Assembly (NCBI RefSeq): GCF_001552535.1
Contig: NZ_BCRJ01000006.1
Location: forward strand, 1 to 64,000
Reading direction: 5' to 3'
Length of the DNA: 64,000 nt
From: Nocardioides jensenii JCM 1364 = NBRC 14755
GTDB lineage: Bacteria; Actinomycetota; Actinomycetes; Propionibacteriales; Nocardioidaceae
Shown here: positions 50,463-59,811 of the stretch, piece after piece
How the letters are laid out: every line of letters starts with the position of its first letter
Numbering within the stretch: position 1 is the stretch's first letter
Made by a program: the position numbers and the translations under genes
The notes under the pieces: model-generated
What the model was told of the DNA's origin: nothing
Seen by the model: only the letters and a program-made list of their open reading frames with translations
Databases searched by the model: none

Positions 50463-51260
50463 GTGGCCGACGGCACCATGTCAAGCAACCGCGACGCGTC
50501 GCTGGAGGCCCGGCGTCTCGCCCGGTGGGGCATGGACCAACCACCCATCCGGACCGCCGCCGAGGCGGCGGCATACGTGGACGACGTCGGGATCCTGCTG
50601 CTGTTCGGTGATGCGAAGGCGAGCTTCCCGTCATTGCGCGAGGTGGCGCGAGACGAGAACGCCGCCATGCTGCCGGCGGGTTGGGGGGAGGACCTGGAAC
50701 GGGTCTGGACGTGGAAGGACCAGTTCCCGGTGGAGGGCGCAGCCTGGTGCGGCCGATTCCTGATGGGGCGACAGTCCCTGCTGTCGCCGCGGATGCTGCA
50801 GTGCCTCTATCCCGGCGACGGCGCCGAGAGCGACTTCGAATCGGTGGAGCTCAGCGACACCGCAACCCGGGTGGCGCGCCACCTGCACGACCACGGCCCG
50901 ACATCGATGCGCACCCTGCGCTCGGTCCACGGCCTCGACTCGCGGGCGAGCCAGCGCATCCTCACCGAGCTCGGGCGCGCCCTGGTGGTGACCAACTTCG
51001 GCACCGCCCAGGATGGGCCGGGCTGGGCCAGCGGCGTCATCGAACTGACCACGCGCGCCTTCTCTCTGCAGGCCGGTCCTCCGTTGCCGGACAGGCAGAG
51101 GCTCGCCGCCACCCAGTTCGTCGACACGATGGTCGAGACGAACGCGCGCGAACTCGGCCGCGCCCTCAGGTGGTCGCGGGCCGACGCGGAGCGAACGCTG
51201 GATGAACTGATTGCTGCGCGGACTCTGCGCCAGATGAATTGCGGCACAACTCTCATGTAG
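50463..51260 (+). CDS. AlkZ-related winged-helix protein
   Basis: A 265-residue protein resembling AlkZ-related proteins: VDDVGILLLFGDAKASFPSL, WTWKDQFPVEGAAWCGRFLM and a winged-helix part (TATRVARHLHDHGPTSMRTL, ASQRILTELGRALVVTNFG), then a second helical segment. These relatives of HTH_42 DNA glycosylases often accompany natural-product clusters as DNA-repair or regulatory proteins. It starts at GTG with GGGAG 6 bases upstream. It lies 100 bp before the biosynthetic operon in the same direction, so it may be its regulator or a self-protection gene; this is inference. Confidence 0.65.
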   Translation: MADGTMSSNRDASLEARRLARWGMDQPPIRTAAEAAAYVDDVGILLLFGDAKASFPSLREVARDENAAMLPAGWGEDLERVWTWKDQFPVEGAAWCGRFLMGRQSLLSPRMLQCLYPGDGAESDFESVELSDTATRVARHLHDHGPTSMRTLRSVHGLDSRASQRILTELGRALVVTNFGTAQDGPGWASGVIELTTRAFSLQAGPPLPDRQRLAATQFVDTMVETNARELGRALRWSRADAERTLDELIAARTLRQMNCGTTLM

Positions 51261-51360
51261 CGACAAATTCTTGGGCGGGAACCATTGCGTCGCCCTGTGG
51301 GCGCACGCTAGCGTCCCCGTGCCGGGTCCATCGGGGGACCTGAGACTCGGGGAGAGGGTT

Positions 51361-52623
51361 ATGGCGTTTTCGGGCCGCCAGCATGTCGTGCTGATCGACC
51401 CTGTGCTCACGGGGGACGGCTTCCTTCGCGCCTGTCACCAGCGTGGGTTCGCCGTCACCGCGGTCTACACCCTGGGAGCCGAGGTCCTCGACGCCGTGGC
51501 ACGGGAGCGCCGCAACGGCACTCACGCGGTGGTGCATGCGAGCTCGGTCGCGGACATCCTTGCCCTGGTCGAACGCCCCGTTCACGCCGTCGTCGCCGCC
51601 ACCGAGCCGGGGGTCGCCCTTGCCGACGGCGTGGCGCATGCGCTGGGCCTTCCCGGCAACGACCCCGCCACGGCTCCGGCTCGACGCTACAAGGATGCGA
51701 TGCGCAACCACGCCCGCGCCGTGGGACTGCCGGTGCCGCGGTTCGAGGTCGTGCCGGGCGGATCCGAAGCCGCCCGGCCCGACGCGCTGTTCCTGGCCGC
51801 CCAGCGAATCGGGTTCCCGGCGATCATCAAACCGACCTCGGGTGCGGCCGCGCACGGTGTGCAGGTTCTGCGGAACGCGGACGACGCCCGTCGCCTGCTG
51901 GGTTCGCCGCAGAGCCGCGACATCTTCGGTCACCGGATCAGTGGCTGGGTCGTCGAGGAGTACCTGTCCGGCCGCGAGCTCGCCGTGAACTGCTTCAGTG
52001 ACGGGGTCGAGCACCACGTGCTCGACATCTGGGAGTACCAGCAGCCGGTGGAGGGGCCCTACGACCAGCCCTACTGGAACCTCATCCAGATCACCGCCGA
52101 GGACGCCGACTGGGCGGGCGTCGTACGAGCCGTGCAGCAGATCCTGACCGAGTTCGGGGTCTGCATCGGCCCCAGCCACACCGAGGTCAAGGTCACCGCC
52201 GACGGCGTCCGCCTGATCGAGGTCGGCGCGCGACTCCCGGGCGCCCGGATGACCGATCACTGGGCGCAGCACAGCGGGTTCGACGCGTACGACGAGACCG
52301 TGTCGGCCTTCCTCGACCCGGCCTCGCTCACCACGAGGGACAAGCTCCCGCACTTCGACGCCAGGCTCGGCATCTGCTGCCTGCGCAACGACGGCCTCGA
52401 GGGCCGGCTGGAGTCCCTGCGCGGTGCGGACGCGGTCGCCGGGATTCCCCAGGTGGATGCCCTCCACCTCAACTACCAGGTCGGCGACCGAGTCCCGGTC
52501 ACCACGGATCTGAACAGCTTGTTCGGCAAGGCGCTGGTCTCGGCCGACACGGTCGAGGACCTTCTACGGGTGCACGAGAACGTTCGAAAGACAATCGAAA
52601 TGGAGATCTCAACGCATGGTTAA
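51361..52623 (+). CDS. ATP-grasp ligase, first gene of the biosynthetic operon
   Basis: A 420-residue ATP-grasp enzyme of the amino-acid-ligase type (BacD/carnosine-synthase-like layout). Preatp-grasp domain: HVVLIDPVLTGDGFLRACHQ. ATP-binding: RYKDAMRNHARAVGLPVPRF, GFPAIIKPTSGAAAHGVQVL (Lys contacting phosphate) and GWVVEEYLSGRELAVNCFSD. Mg-binding Glu and Asn/Arg: HTEVKVTADGVRLIEVGARL, then PGARMTDHW. Such ligases activate a carboxylate as acyl phosphate and join it to an amine. Ends with an 8-bp overlap into the radical SAM gene. Substrates unknown. Confidence 0.85.
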   Translation: MAFSGRQHVVLIDPVLTGDGFLRACHQRGFAVTAVYTLGAEVLDAVARERRNGTHAVVHASSVADILALVERPVHAVVAATEPGVALADGVAHALGLPGNDPATAPARRYKDAMRNHARAVGLPVPRFEVVPGGSEAARPDALFLAAQRIGFPAIIKPTSGAAAHGVQVLRNADDARRLLGSPQSRDIFGHRISGWVVEEYLSGRELAVNCFSDGVEHHVLDIWEYQQPVEGPYDQPYWNLIQITAEDADWAGVVRAVQQILTEFGVCIGPSHTEVKVTADGVRLIEVGARLPGARMTDHWAQHSGFDAYDETVSAFLDPASLTTRDKLPHFDARLGICCLRNDGLEGRLESLRGADAVAGIPQVDALHLNYQVGDRVPVTTDLNSLFGKALVSADTVEDLLRVHENVRKTIEMEISTHG

Positions 52624-54070
52624 CCTCATCTCGGGAAAGAAGTCGTTCATCAAGTTCGACGAGCAGTTCCCGGTCTACAACTGGCTCTACCCGATGAAGG
52701 GTCAGGACCTGGACGTCATCACTCATCAGAAGCTGTTCGGGGCCGTGGACGTCAGCCGGGTGCGCAACCGTGCGCTCTACTTCCACATCCCCTTCTGCGA
52801 GACGATCTGCACGTTCTGCACCCTCAATCGTGGGCTCGGCGCGCCGGGCGACGAAGCCATCGAGCTCTACGTCCAGGCGTTGATCAAGGAGATCCGGATC
52901 AAGGCCGCCTACGAGTCGATCACGAGCCGTCCGATCACCGCGATCTTCTTCGGCGGTGGGACGCCGACCACTCTCACGGCCGGTCAGATCCGTCGCATCG
53001 GGGCTGCCATCCACGACAACTTCGACCTGTCGGCGCTGGAGGAGTTCACCTTCGAGATGGAGGTGAAGAGCATCGACGAGGAGAAGGTCGTCGCGATGCG
53101 CGACATCGGGGTCAACAAGGCGCGGTTCGGTCTGCAGACCTTCGATCCCGTCTACCGCGAGCTGTTCAACATCACCGCAACCCTCGATCAGACCTACGAG
53201 GCGGCCGAGCTGCTGAAGAGCTACTTCGACTACACCAGCTTCGACATCATCTACGGGATGCACGGTCAGACGATCGAGCAGCTCTCGACCGAGATCCAGC
53301 GGGCCGTGGACCTCGGCACCGAGACCATCGAGTTCTACCCGATCACCAACGTCGTCACGCAGGCCTCGCTGCACCACGGCTACGTGCGGCGCGACCTGCA
53401 GCCGTTGAGCTTCATGACCAAGATGGCCTACTCGGTGTATCTCAACGAGTACATCCGTGCCTGCGGATTCCAGCAGCACAACGGAAACGGCTTCTACCGG
53501 GTCCCGGAGGGTCAGGACTTCGCGTCGACCTTCGTCTCCCGCGACTACACGAACGTCTACAACAGCTTCTTCTGGGCGCACTACGACGACGACCTGATCG
53601 GCTTCGGCAACTCGGCCATCTCCCAGACCGGCGTCTACACGGTGATGAACGACGAGAACCGGGCGACCTACACCCGGTCGCTCCTGGACCACAACGACTT
53701 CAAGATCAACGTCACCGTCGCCGACGACATCCCCTACGAGAAGGGCATCGTCTTCCGGCTGCCCTACTTCGGGTGGCTGGAGAAGGGCCGCGTGGAGTGG
53801 GACAAGGTGCCGGCCGAGGTGATGACGAAGCTCGGTGACCTGATCGGTGAGGGGCTGGTCGTGGAGAAGGACACCGAGTACCAGATCACCGAGCTGGGCT
53901 GGCTCTGGTACGTGAACATGATGTATCACCTGTCGCCGGCGTCCGACCAACGGATCCTCGACGACTTCGTCGACCACAAGAGCAAGATCCGTGGCATCAC
54001 CGACGGCAACCGGGCGATGGACCTGCCGTTGCTCGACATCGGCCGCGTTCCCGCGGGGGTCAGTCGGTGA
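52616..54070 (+). CDS. HemW-like radical SAM enzyme
   Basis: A 484-residue radical SAM protein related to HemN/HemW coproporphyrinogen-oxidase-like enzymes. The cluster motif is Cys61-x3-Cys65-x2-Cys68 in FHIPFCETICTFCTLNRG; then AIFFGGGTPTTLT (SAM-binding GGGTP), FEMEVKSIDEEKVVAMRDIG and RFGLQTFDP, and a HemN-type C-terminal domain (LPYFGWLEKGRVEWDKVPAE, GLVVEKDTEYQITELGWLWY). The usual PYCDF around the last Cys is TFCTL, so it is not a housekeeping HemW. In other pathways HemW-like enzymes act as class C radical methylases or cyclases. It overlaps both neighbours and is clearly part of the operon. Confidence 0.88.
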   Translation: MVNLISGKKSFIKFDEQFPVYNWLYPMKGQDLDVITHQKLFGAVDVSRVRNRALYFHIPFCETICTFCTLNRGLGAPGDEAIELYVQALIKEIRIKAAYESITSRPITAIFFGGGTPTTLTAGQIRRIGAAIHDNFDLSALEEFTFEMEVKSIDEEKVVAMRDIGVNKARFGLQTFDPVYRELFNITATLDQTYEAAELLKSYFDYTSFDIIYGMHGQTIEQLSTEIQRAVDLGTETIEFYPITNVVTQASLHHGYVRRDLQPLSFMTKMAYSVYLNEYIRACGFQQHNGNGFYRVPEGQDFASTFVSRDYTNVYNSFFWAHYDDDLIGFGNSAISQTGVYTVMNDENRATYTRSLLDHNDFKINVTVADDIPYEKGIVFRLPYFGWLEKGRVEWDKVPAEVMTKLGDLIGEGLVVEKDTEYQITELGWLWYVNMMYHLSPASDQRILDDFVDHKSKIRGITDGNRAMDLPLLDIGRVPAGVSR

Positions 54071-55287
54071 ACGACTCGAGCGCTCCGATCACCGACCCGG
54101 CACACAAGCGTGCGGTTCGAATCCTCGTGGCCGGGAGCCTGCTGAACGCGATCGCGTTCTTCTCCGCCGCGCCCTTCCTGACCCTGTATCTCTCTGCCAA
54201 CAGCCACCTGAGCCTGCCGGTGATCGGTGCCGTGGTCGGCTCCGTCGCCCTGGTCGCCGCAGTCGGCGGAGTGGTCGGCGGCATCATCGTCGACCGCACG
54301 GGCGCCGTGCGCTGGATCGTGTTCGGTCTCGTGATCTACGCCGGGGTGTACGCCGGCCTGGCGATCGTCGACCAGACCTGGGTCATCGTCACCCTGATCG
54401 TGCTGATCGGCGTCGGGCGTCTCTTCGTGGAGCCCGCGACGAAGAAGCTGCTCTCGCTCGCCGCGGGTGAGGGCGGGGGGCTGTTCCGGGTCCGCTACAT
54501 CACGCTGTGTCTGGGCGCGATCGTCGGCCCGGCCATCGGTGGCCTGCTCTATCTGGCCGGCCCGGTCTATCTCTTCAGCCTGCCGTGCGTCCTGCTGCTC
54601 GGCTACGCCGCGCTGGTGCTCTCCCAGGCAGAGACCCTGAGCGCGTTGGAGGGTGAGCCCGGGACGGGTGACCTGGGCACCTTCCGGTTCGCGGAGGTGG
54701 CCCGGGACCGTCGTCTGCTCGCGGCCATCGGTGCCGGCCTGGTGACGTTCTTCGTCTTCTCCCAGATCGACTCGATCGTGCCGGTGTTCATCGACCGGGA
54801 GGAGGGAGAGTCCGCCGTCGGCTACTTCGCCGCTCTCCTGATCGCCAATGCGGTGCTCGCGATCGTGCTGCAGGCCCCCATCGAGTGGGCGAGCAAGCGC
54901 ATGTCACGCAGCGCCCTGGTGGTCACGGGATGTGTCGGGTTCGCCGTCGGCCTGCTCCTCTTCGCCGCGCTCCCGATCCACCCGGCGCTGCTGTACGCCG
55001 GCATCTTCTTCTGGACCGTGGGCGAGGCGATCCTGCTCCCCATGCCCGACATTGCGATCCACGAGCTCGCCGACGAGAGCCGGCGAGGGGCGTACTTCGG
55101 CCTGGGTGAGCTGCGCTATCTCGGGTTCTTCCTGGGGCCCATTACCGGCGGTGCCCTGCTGGGCAGCGGAGCGATGCTCTACTTCGGCGTGATGGCCGTG
55201 GCGATCTTCCTGAGCGTGCCCCTGCTCGCCAGGGCCGCGTCCTCGGGCCGGGTTCCGGCGGTGGCCGAAGCGGCGAGCGTCGCATGA
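54067..55287 (+). CDS. MFS transporter of the biosynthetic operon
   Basis: A 406-residue 12-helix major facilitator. N-terminal half: RILVAGSLLNAIAFFSAAPF, VVGSVALVAAVGGVVGGIIV followed by DRTGAVRW (the loop 2-3 signature DRxG). C-terminal half: ALVVTGCVGFAVGLLLFAAL and EAILLPMPDIAIHELADESR. It starts at GTG overlapping the radical SAM stop by 4 bp and its stop overlaps the second ATP-grasp gene by 4 bp. I infer export of the operon product or uptake of its precursor. Confidence 0.9.
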   Translation: MNDSSAPITDPAHKRAVRILVAGSLLNAIAFFSAAPFLTLYLSANSHLSLPVIGAVVGSVALVAAVGGVVGGIIVDRTGAVRWIVFGLVIYAGVYAGLAIVDQTWVIVTLIVLIGVGRLFVEPATKKLLSLAAGEGGGLFRVRYITLCLGAIVGPAIGGLLYLAGPVYLFSLPCVLLLGYAALVLSQAETLSALEGEPGTGDLGTFRFAEVARDRRLLAAIGAGLVTFFVFSQIDSIVPVFIDREEGESAVGYFAALLIANAVLAIVLQAPIEWASKRMSRSALVVTGCVGFAVGLLLFAALPIHPALLYAGIFFWTVGEAILLPMPDIAIHELADESRRGAYFGLGELRYLGFFLGPITGGALLGSGAMLYFGVMAVAIFLSVPLLARAASSGRVPAVAEAASVA

Positions 55288-56477
55288 TCATCGTCTGCTG
55301 CCGGGTGCCGGTGGAGCTGACACCCTTGGGGGACTGGCTCGGCGAGGTGGCCGATGACCTGGTGATCGTGACCAGTGCCGAGAGGGCCGCCGGCTACCAG
55401 GGCGCCGCCCGGGAAGTCGTGGCCGTCGAGGACTACAGCTCCACACCGGACGTGATCGAGGTCCTTCGTCACCTGTGTCGCCGCGAGAGTGTCACCGCGA
55501 TCGTGCACGTCACCGAGGAGGACATCCTCCGCGTGGCACAGGTGCGTGCCGAATTCGGCATCCCCGGCCTGGATGCCTCGGCAGCACTGGCGTTTCGCGA
55601 CAAGGCGACGATGAAGGCACAGGTCTCGGGCGTCACGGTTCCCGCACACCACACGCCGACCGACGCCGCGGATGGGGAACGGTTCGCCGAGCGGGTCGGT
55701 TGGCCGATCGTGGTCAAGCCTCGCTTCGGGTACGCGTCCACCGACGTACGGGTCGTCGCCGACGCCGTGGCGCTCCGCGACCAGTTGTCGGACCGTCCCT
55801 ACGACGACCTGCTCCTCGAGGAGTTCGTCCCGGGGGCCGTCTTCCACGTCGACGGGGTCATGGAGAGCGGTCAGGTGCTCTGGGCCTGCCCCTCGAAGTA
55901 CGTCGACACGCCGCTCGCCTACCTGGAAGCTCGTCCGTTGGGGAGTGTGCAGCTCGACGACGGGCCACTGGCCGAGAGGCTGGTGGAGTTCGCGGACACG
56001 GTGGCGGCCACGATGCCGAAGACGCCGTGGTCGATGTTCCACCTTGAGGTGATCGAGCACGCCGACACCAAGGAGCTCTACTTCTGCGAGGTTGCCGCGC
56101 GGCTCGGCGGGGGACACATCCCTCAGGCACTCACCCTTCGGACCGGTGTGAACCCGGCACGGGCCTGGTTGCGTCAACAGTCCGGTCTCGACCCCGAGGT
56201 CGAGGCCCTCGCCCTCGACGGGGACAGGTTCGGGTTCCTGCTGGTGCCACCGAAGTCCGGCAGGCTCCTGGGGATCGAGGAGCAACCACTTCCTGACTAC
56301 GTCTGCGAACACCACGTCGACGTCACGCTCGATCGGACGGCCTCCGCCGCCGCCTCGAGCATCGACACCGCACTGAGCTACATCGTCACCGGGCCGTCGG
56401 AGACGGTCGTCGAGCAACGCCTCGCCGTGTGCGCACAGCTGGCGACAACGACGCTTCATTGGGGGGAAGAACGTTGA
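55284..56477 (+). CDS. Second ATP-grasp ligase
   Basis: A 397-residue ATP-grasp enzyme distinct from the first. It has AALAFRDKATMKAQVSGVTV, GWPIVVKPRFGYASTDVRVV (ATP-binding Lys) and YDDLLLEEFVPGAVFHVDGV (adenine-binding hinge), then MFHLEVIEHADTKELYFCEV and AARLGGGHIPQAL, giving the metal-binding Glu and Gly-Gly loop of the carboxylate-amine ligases. Two different ligases in one operon point to two condensations or to one activation and one ligation. It overlaps MFS and SpeD-like genes by 4 bp at each end. Confidence 0.85.
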   Translation: MIIVCCRVPVELTPLGDWLGEVADDLVIVTSAERAAGYQGAAREVVAVEDYSSTPDVIEVLRHLCRRESVTAIVHVTEEDILRVAQVRAEFGIPGLDASAALAFRDKATMKAQVSGVTVPAHHTPTDAADGERFAERVGWPIVVKPRFGYASTDVRVVADAVALRDQLSDRPYDDLLLEEFVPGAVFHVDGVMESGQVLWACPSKYVDTPLAYLEARPLGSVQLDDGPLAERLVEFADTVAATMPKTPWSMFHLEVIEHADTKELYFCEVAARLGGGHIPQALTLRTGVNPARAWLRQQSGLDPEVEALALDGDRFGFLLVPPKSGRLLGIEEQPLPDYVCEHHVDVTLDRTASAAASSIDTALSYIVTGPSETVVEQRLAVCAQLATTTLHWGEER

Positions 56478-56917
56478 ACTACAGCTTCCTGGGCACGCAT
56501 GTGCTCGCCGACATCTACGACATCGACGACCTGACCGTGCGTGACAACGCTCTCGTGCTCGAGGCCCTGCGCAAGGGGATCCGCGCCAGCAACGCCACCC
56601 TGTGCGACGTCTCGGTGAAGGAGTTCGATCCCGCTGGAATGACGGCGATGTTCCTGCTCGCCGAGTCGCACGTGGCCGTGCACACCTATCCGGACGCGGG
56701 CTCGCTCTTCGTGGACGCCTTCACCTGCGGAACGACGTGCCAGCCGACGCGCATCATCGAGGAGTTGGTCGCCGTGCTCGGGCCGGTCAAGCATCGAATG
56801 AGTGTGCTCCAGCGCGGGTTGCCGGCGATGGCGGGTGGCTCCAGGCTGGCCACGCCCGTGGGCGCAGCGGCGGTCGACCTGGCCGGAGTCGCCTCCGATC
56901 GACCTCTCGTCTCGTGA
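56474..56917 (+). CDS. SpeD-like pyruvoyl-dependent decarboxylase
   Basis: A 147-residue homologue of prokaryotic S-adenosylmethionine decarboxylase. Self-cleavage occurs between Glu64 and Ser65 in LAESHVAVHTYPDAG, making the pyruvoyl cofactor. His70 and Cys85 (in VDAFTCG) occupy the positions of the proton donor and processing residues (His68, Cys83 in the model enzymes). The usual Trp after HT is Tyr72, which could alter substrate fit, and there is a C-terminal extension of about 20 residues. The TTG start has GGGGGGAAG upstream and overlaps the previous stop. No speE is nearby, so a role in ordinary spermidine synthesis is unlikely; it may decarboxylate SAM or another amino acid for the product. 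Confidence 0.87.
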   Translation: MNYSFLGTHVLADIYDIDDLTVRDNALVLEALRKGIRASNATLCDVSVKEFDPAGMTAMFLLAESHVAVHTYPDAGSLFVDAFTCGTTCQPTRIIEELVAVLGPVKHRMSVLQRGLPAMAGGSRLATPVGAAAVDLAGVASDRPLVS

Positions 56918-57621
56918 CCGCCCAGGTGCCCCTGCTCGAGACGCTCGAGCAGGAGGGCGGTGACCGACGGGGGATCACGGTCTCGGCGGCCGATGTCCCG
57001 CTGTCCCGCATCATCTCTGACCTGAGCGAGGTCGAGCGCTGGCTCAGCGACTACGTCGCCCAGCCCCACTCCGAGATCGGTCGCACCGGAGCCGTGTGCC
57101 CGTTCGTCGCGCCTTCGATCGACGCCGGCTCGATGATGATTCGGCTCGACTACGCGGTCACGGGACACCAGGTCGACGAGCTGGTCGCGTCGCTGATGGC
57201 TCACGTCAACGAGTTCGCGTCGGCCGCCGTACCGGAACGCAAGCGGCTGCTGCGATCGGTCCTGGTGGTGCTGCCGTGCCTGACCGGCTCGGGCCGGGCG
57301 AACCTCGATGCCACCTACTCCGTGCTGAAGGCCAGCGCCGTGAGACGGGGACTCATGGTCGGGCAGTTCCACGAGGACTGCGACCAGCGGGCGATCCGCA
57401 ACAGCGGCTTCCGGGTCTCCCGATCCCCGGTCCCGCTGTTGGCGGTGCGCTTCATGGCGCTGCACGACATCCTCTTCCTGGGAGAGGACCGGCGCATGTT
57501 CGAGGAGTACAGGCGTCGCTTCGGCAGGCACCATGACACCGGCCGGGTGCGTGACGCCTCGCTGCGGACGGCGTACGCCGCGGCAATGCACGCCCACCCT
57601 GACTCCGTGAGGCCGTCATGA
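56914..57621 (+). CDS. DUF6875-domain protein
   Basis: A 235-residue protein with the DUF6875 core: LSEVERWLSDYVAQPHSEIG, then RTGAVCPFVAPSIDAGSMMI, LLRSVLVVLPCLTGSGRANL, VGQFHEDCDQRAIRNSGFRV and SPVPLLAVRFMALHDILFLG. The domain is found in natural-product clusters, and I know no proven activity for it. Conserved Cys, His, Asp and Arg residues (CPF, QFHEDCD, RFMALHD) suggest an enzyme. GTG start overlapping the SpeD-like stop by 4 bp. Confidence 0.75.
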   Translation: MTAQVPLLETLEQEGGDRRGITVSAADVPLSRIISDLSEVERWLSDYVAQPHSEIGRTGAVCPFVAPSIDAGSMMIRLDYAVTGHQVDELVASLMAHVNEFASAAVPERKRLLRSVLVVLPCLTGSGRANLDATYSVLKASAVRRGLMVGQFHEDCDQRAIRNSGFRVSRSPVPLLAVRFMALHDILFLGEDRRMFEEYRRRFGRHHDTGRVRDASLRTAYAAAMHAHPDSVRPS

Positions 57622-58649
57622 CGACGCCACCGGCACCGGCCGAGTTGGACACCGCTCGCGGCGTGCGTGCGCTGCTGATCGGCAAGCTGCTCTCGCAGAG
57701 TCTCACGACCTTCGCCGAGCTCGGTGTGGCCGAGCTGCTGGACCGTCGGCCGATGACCGGCGACGAGCTCGCGGACGCCCTGGACGCCGATCCGCAGGTG
57801 CTGACCCAGTTGCTCCGCGCCCTGGTTCCCTTCGACGTGGTCTGCCACCACTCGGTCAGCGATCGGTTCTCCTTGGGCAGTCTCGGGGCGGCGTTGAGGC
57901 GTGGCGTGCCGGGATCGGCGTACGCGAGCGCGCTGCTGGCCGGGGGTCCGATGGGACGCGCGTGGTCCGCGCTGACCGAGTCGGTCCGAACCGGAAGGCC
58001 GGCCTTCGAGGTGGCCCACGGCGTCGATCTGTTCACGGCGCTGGACTCCGAGGCCGGCCTGAGACGACTGTTCCACGAGTCGCAGGAGCACGATCTCGAA
58101 CTGTCGATCGAGAGCCTGCTGCGGGTGATCGACGTCCCGGAGGAGGCGGTCATCATGGACGTCGGCGGAGGCGAGGGCGCGTTCCTGGAGAGGTTGACGA
58201 CGGCCACCGGCGCTGAGGGGATCCTGATGGACACGCCCGCCACCGTCGAGGGCGTTCCTGCCCGGCGGCGGGCGCACATGCGGGTCGTTCCGGGTGACTT
58301 CTTCGACTCCGTGCCGACCGGCGCGGACGTCGTCGTCCTGCGTGACATCCTCCACGACTGGGGTGACGAGGCGGCCGCGCGGATCCTGACGGTCTGCCGT
58401 GAGGCGATCGTCGCCGACGGGCGGATCCTCGTCGTCGAGCGCACTCTGAGCAGCGCCCCGGAGTCCACGGGCCCGCTGTCCGCGGACAGCCTGGCGCCGT
58501 TGATGGACCTCTACATGGTCACCGTCCTGGGCGGTCGCGAACGATCGGTCGAGGACTACCGAGCCCTCGCCACGAAGGCCGACCTGGTCGAAAGGGCGAT
58601 GGCGATCCTTCCTGACGGCACCATGGTCCTGGAGCTCGGTGTGTGCTGA
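57618..58649 (+). CDS. SAM-dependent O-methyltransferase
   Basis: A 343-residue small-molecule methyltransferase with the N-terminal winged-helix dimerisation domain (GKLLSQSLTTFAELGVAELL, VLTQLLRALVPFDVVCHHSV) and a class I SAM domain (AVIMDVGGGEGAFLERLTTA, RRRAHMRVVPGDFFDSVPTG, VVVLRDILHDWGDEAAARIL). The HDW motif supplies the catalytic His region of O-methyltransferases. It is the last gene of the overlapped operon. N- or C-methylation cannot be excluded from sequence. Confidence 0.88.
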   Translation: MTTPPAPAELDTARGVRALLIGKLLSQSLTTFAELGVAELLDRRPMTGDELADALDADPQVLTQLLRALVPFDVVCHHSVSDRFSLGSLGAALRRGVPGSAYASALLAGGPMGRAWSALTESVRTGRPAFEVAHGVDLFTALDSEAGLRRLFHESQEHDLELSIESLLRVIDVPEEAVIMDVGGGEGAFLERLTTATGAEGILMDTPATVEGVPARRRAHMRVVPGDFFDSVPTGADVVVLRDILHDWGDEAAARILTVCREAIVADGRILVVERTLSSAPESTGPLSADSLAPLMDLYMVTVLGGRERSVEDYRALATKADLVERAMAILPDGTMVLELGVC

Positions 58650-58752
58650 CGAGCCGTCGCCGACGTGCATGTCGGCGGTCTCTCGTCCGCTCGCACGCCC
58701 GAGGGGTTAATCGCCTTGACGAGGACGTGTTCCGTGCCGAACACTGCCTCTA

Positions 58753-58764
58753 TTCAATGTTGAA
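58753..58764. promoter_or_regulatory. Palindromic operator candidate before the ABC exporter
   Basis: TTCAATGTTGAA is a perfect 12-base palindrome 27 bases before the drrA-like start codon. The position suits a PadR or TetR repressor site. Confidence 0.5.
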
Positions 58765-58791
58765 CACACCACCTCAGGAGCGGGAGACCAG

Positions 58792-59807
<1,016 letters not shown>

Positions 59808-59811
<4 letters not shown>

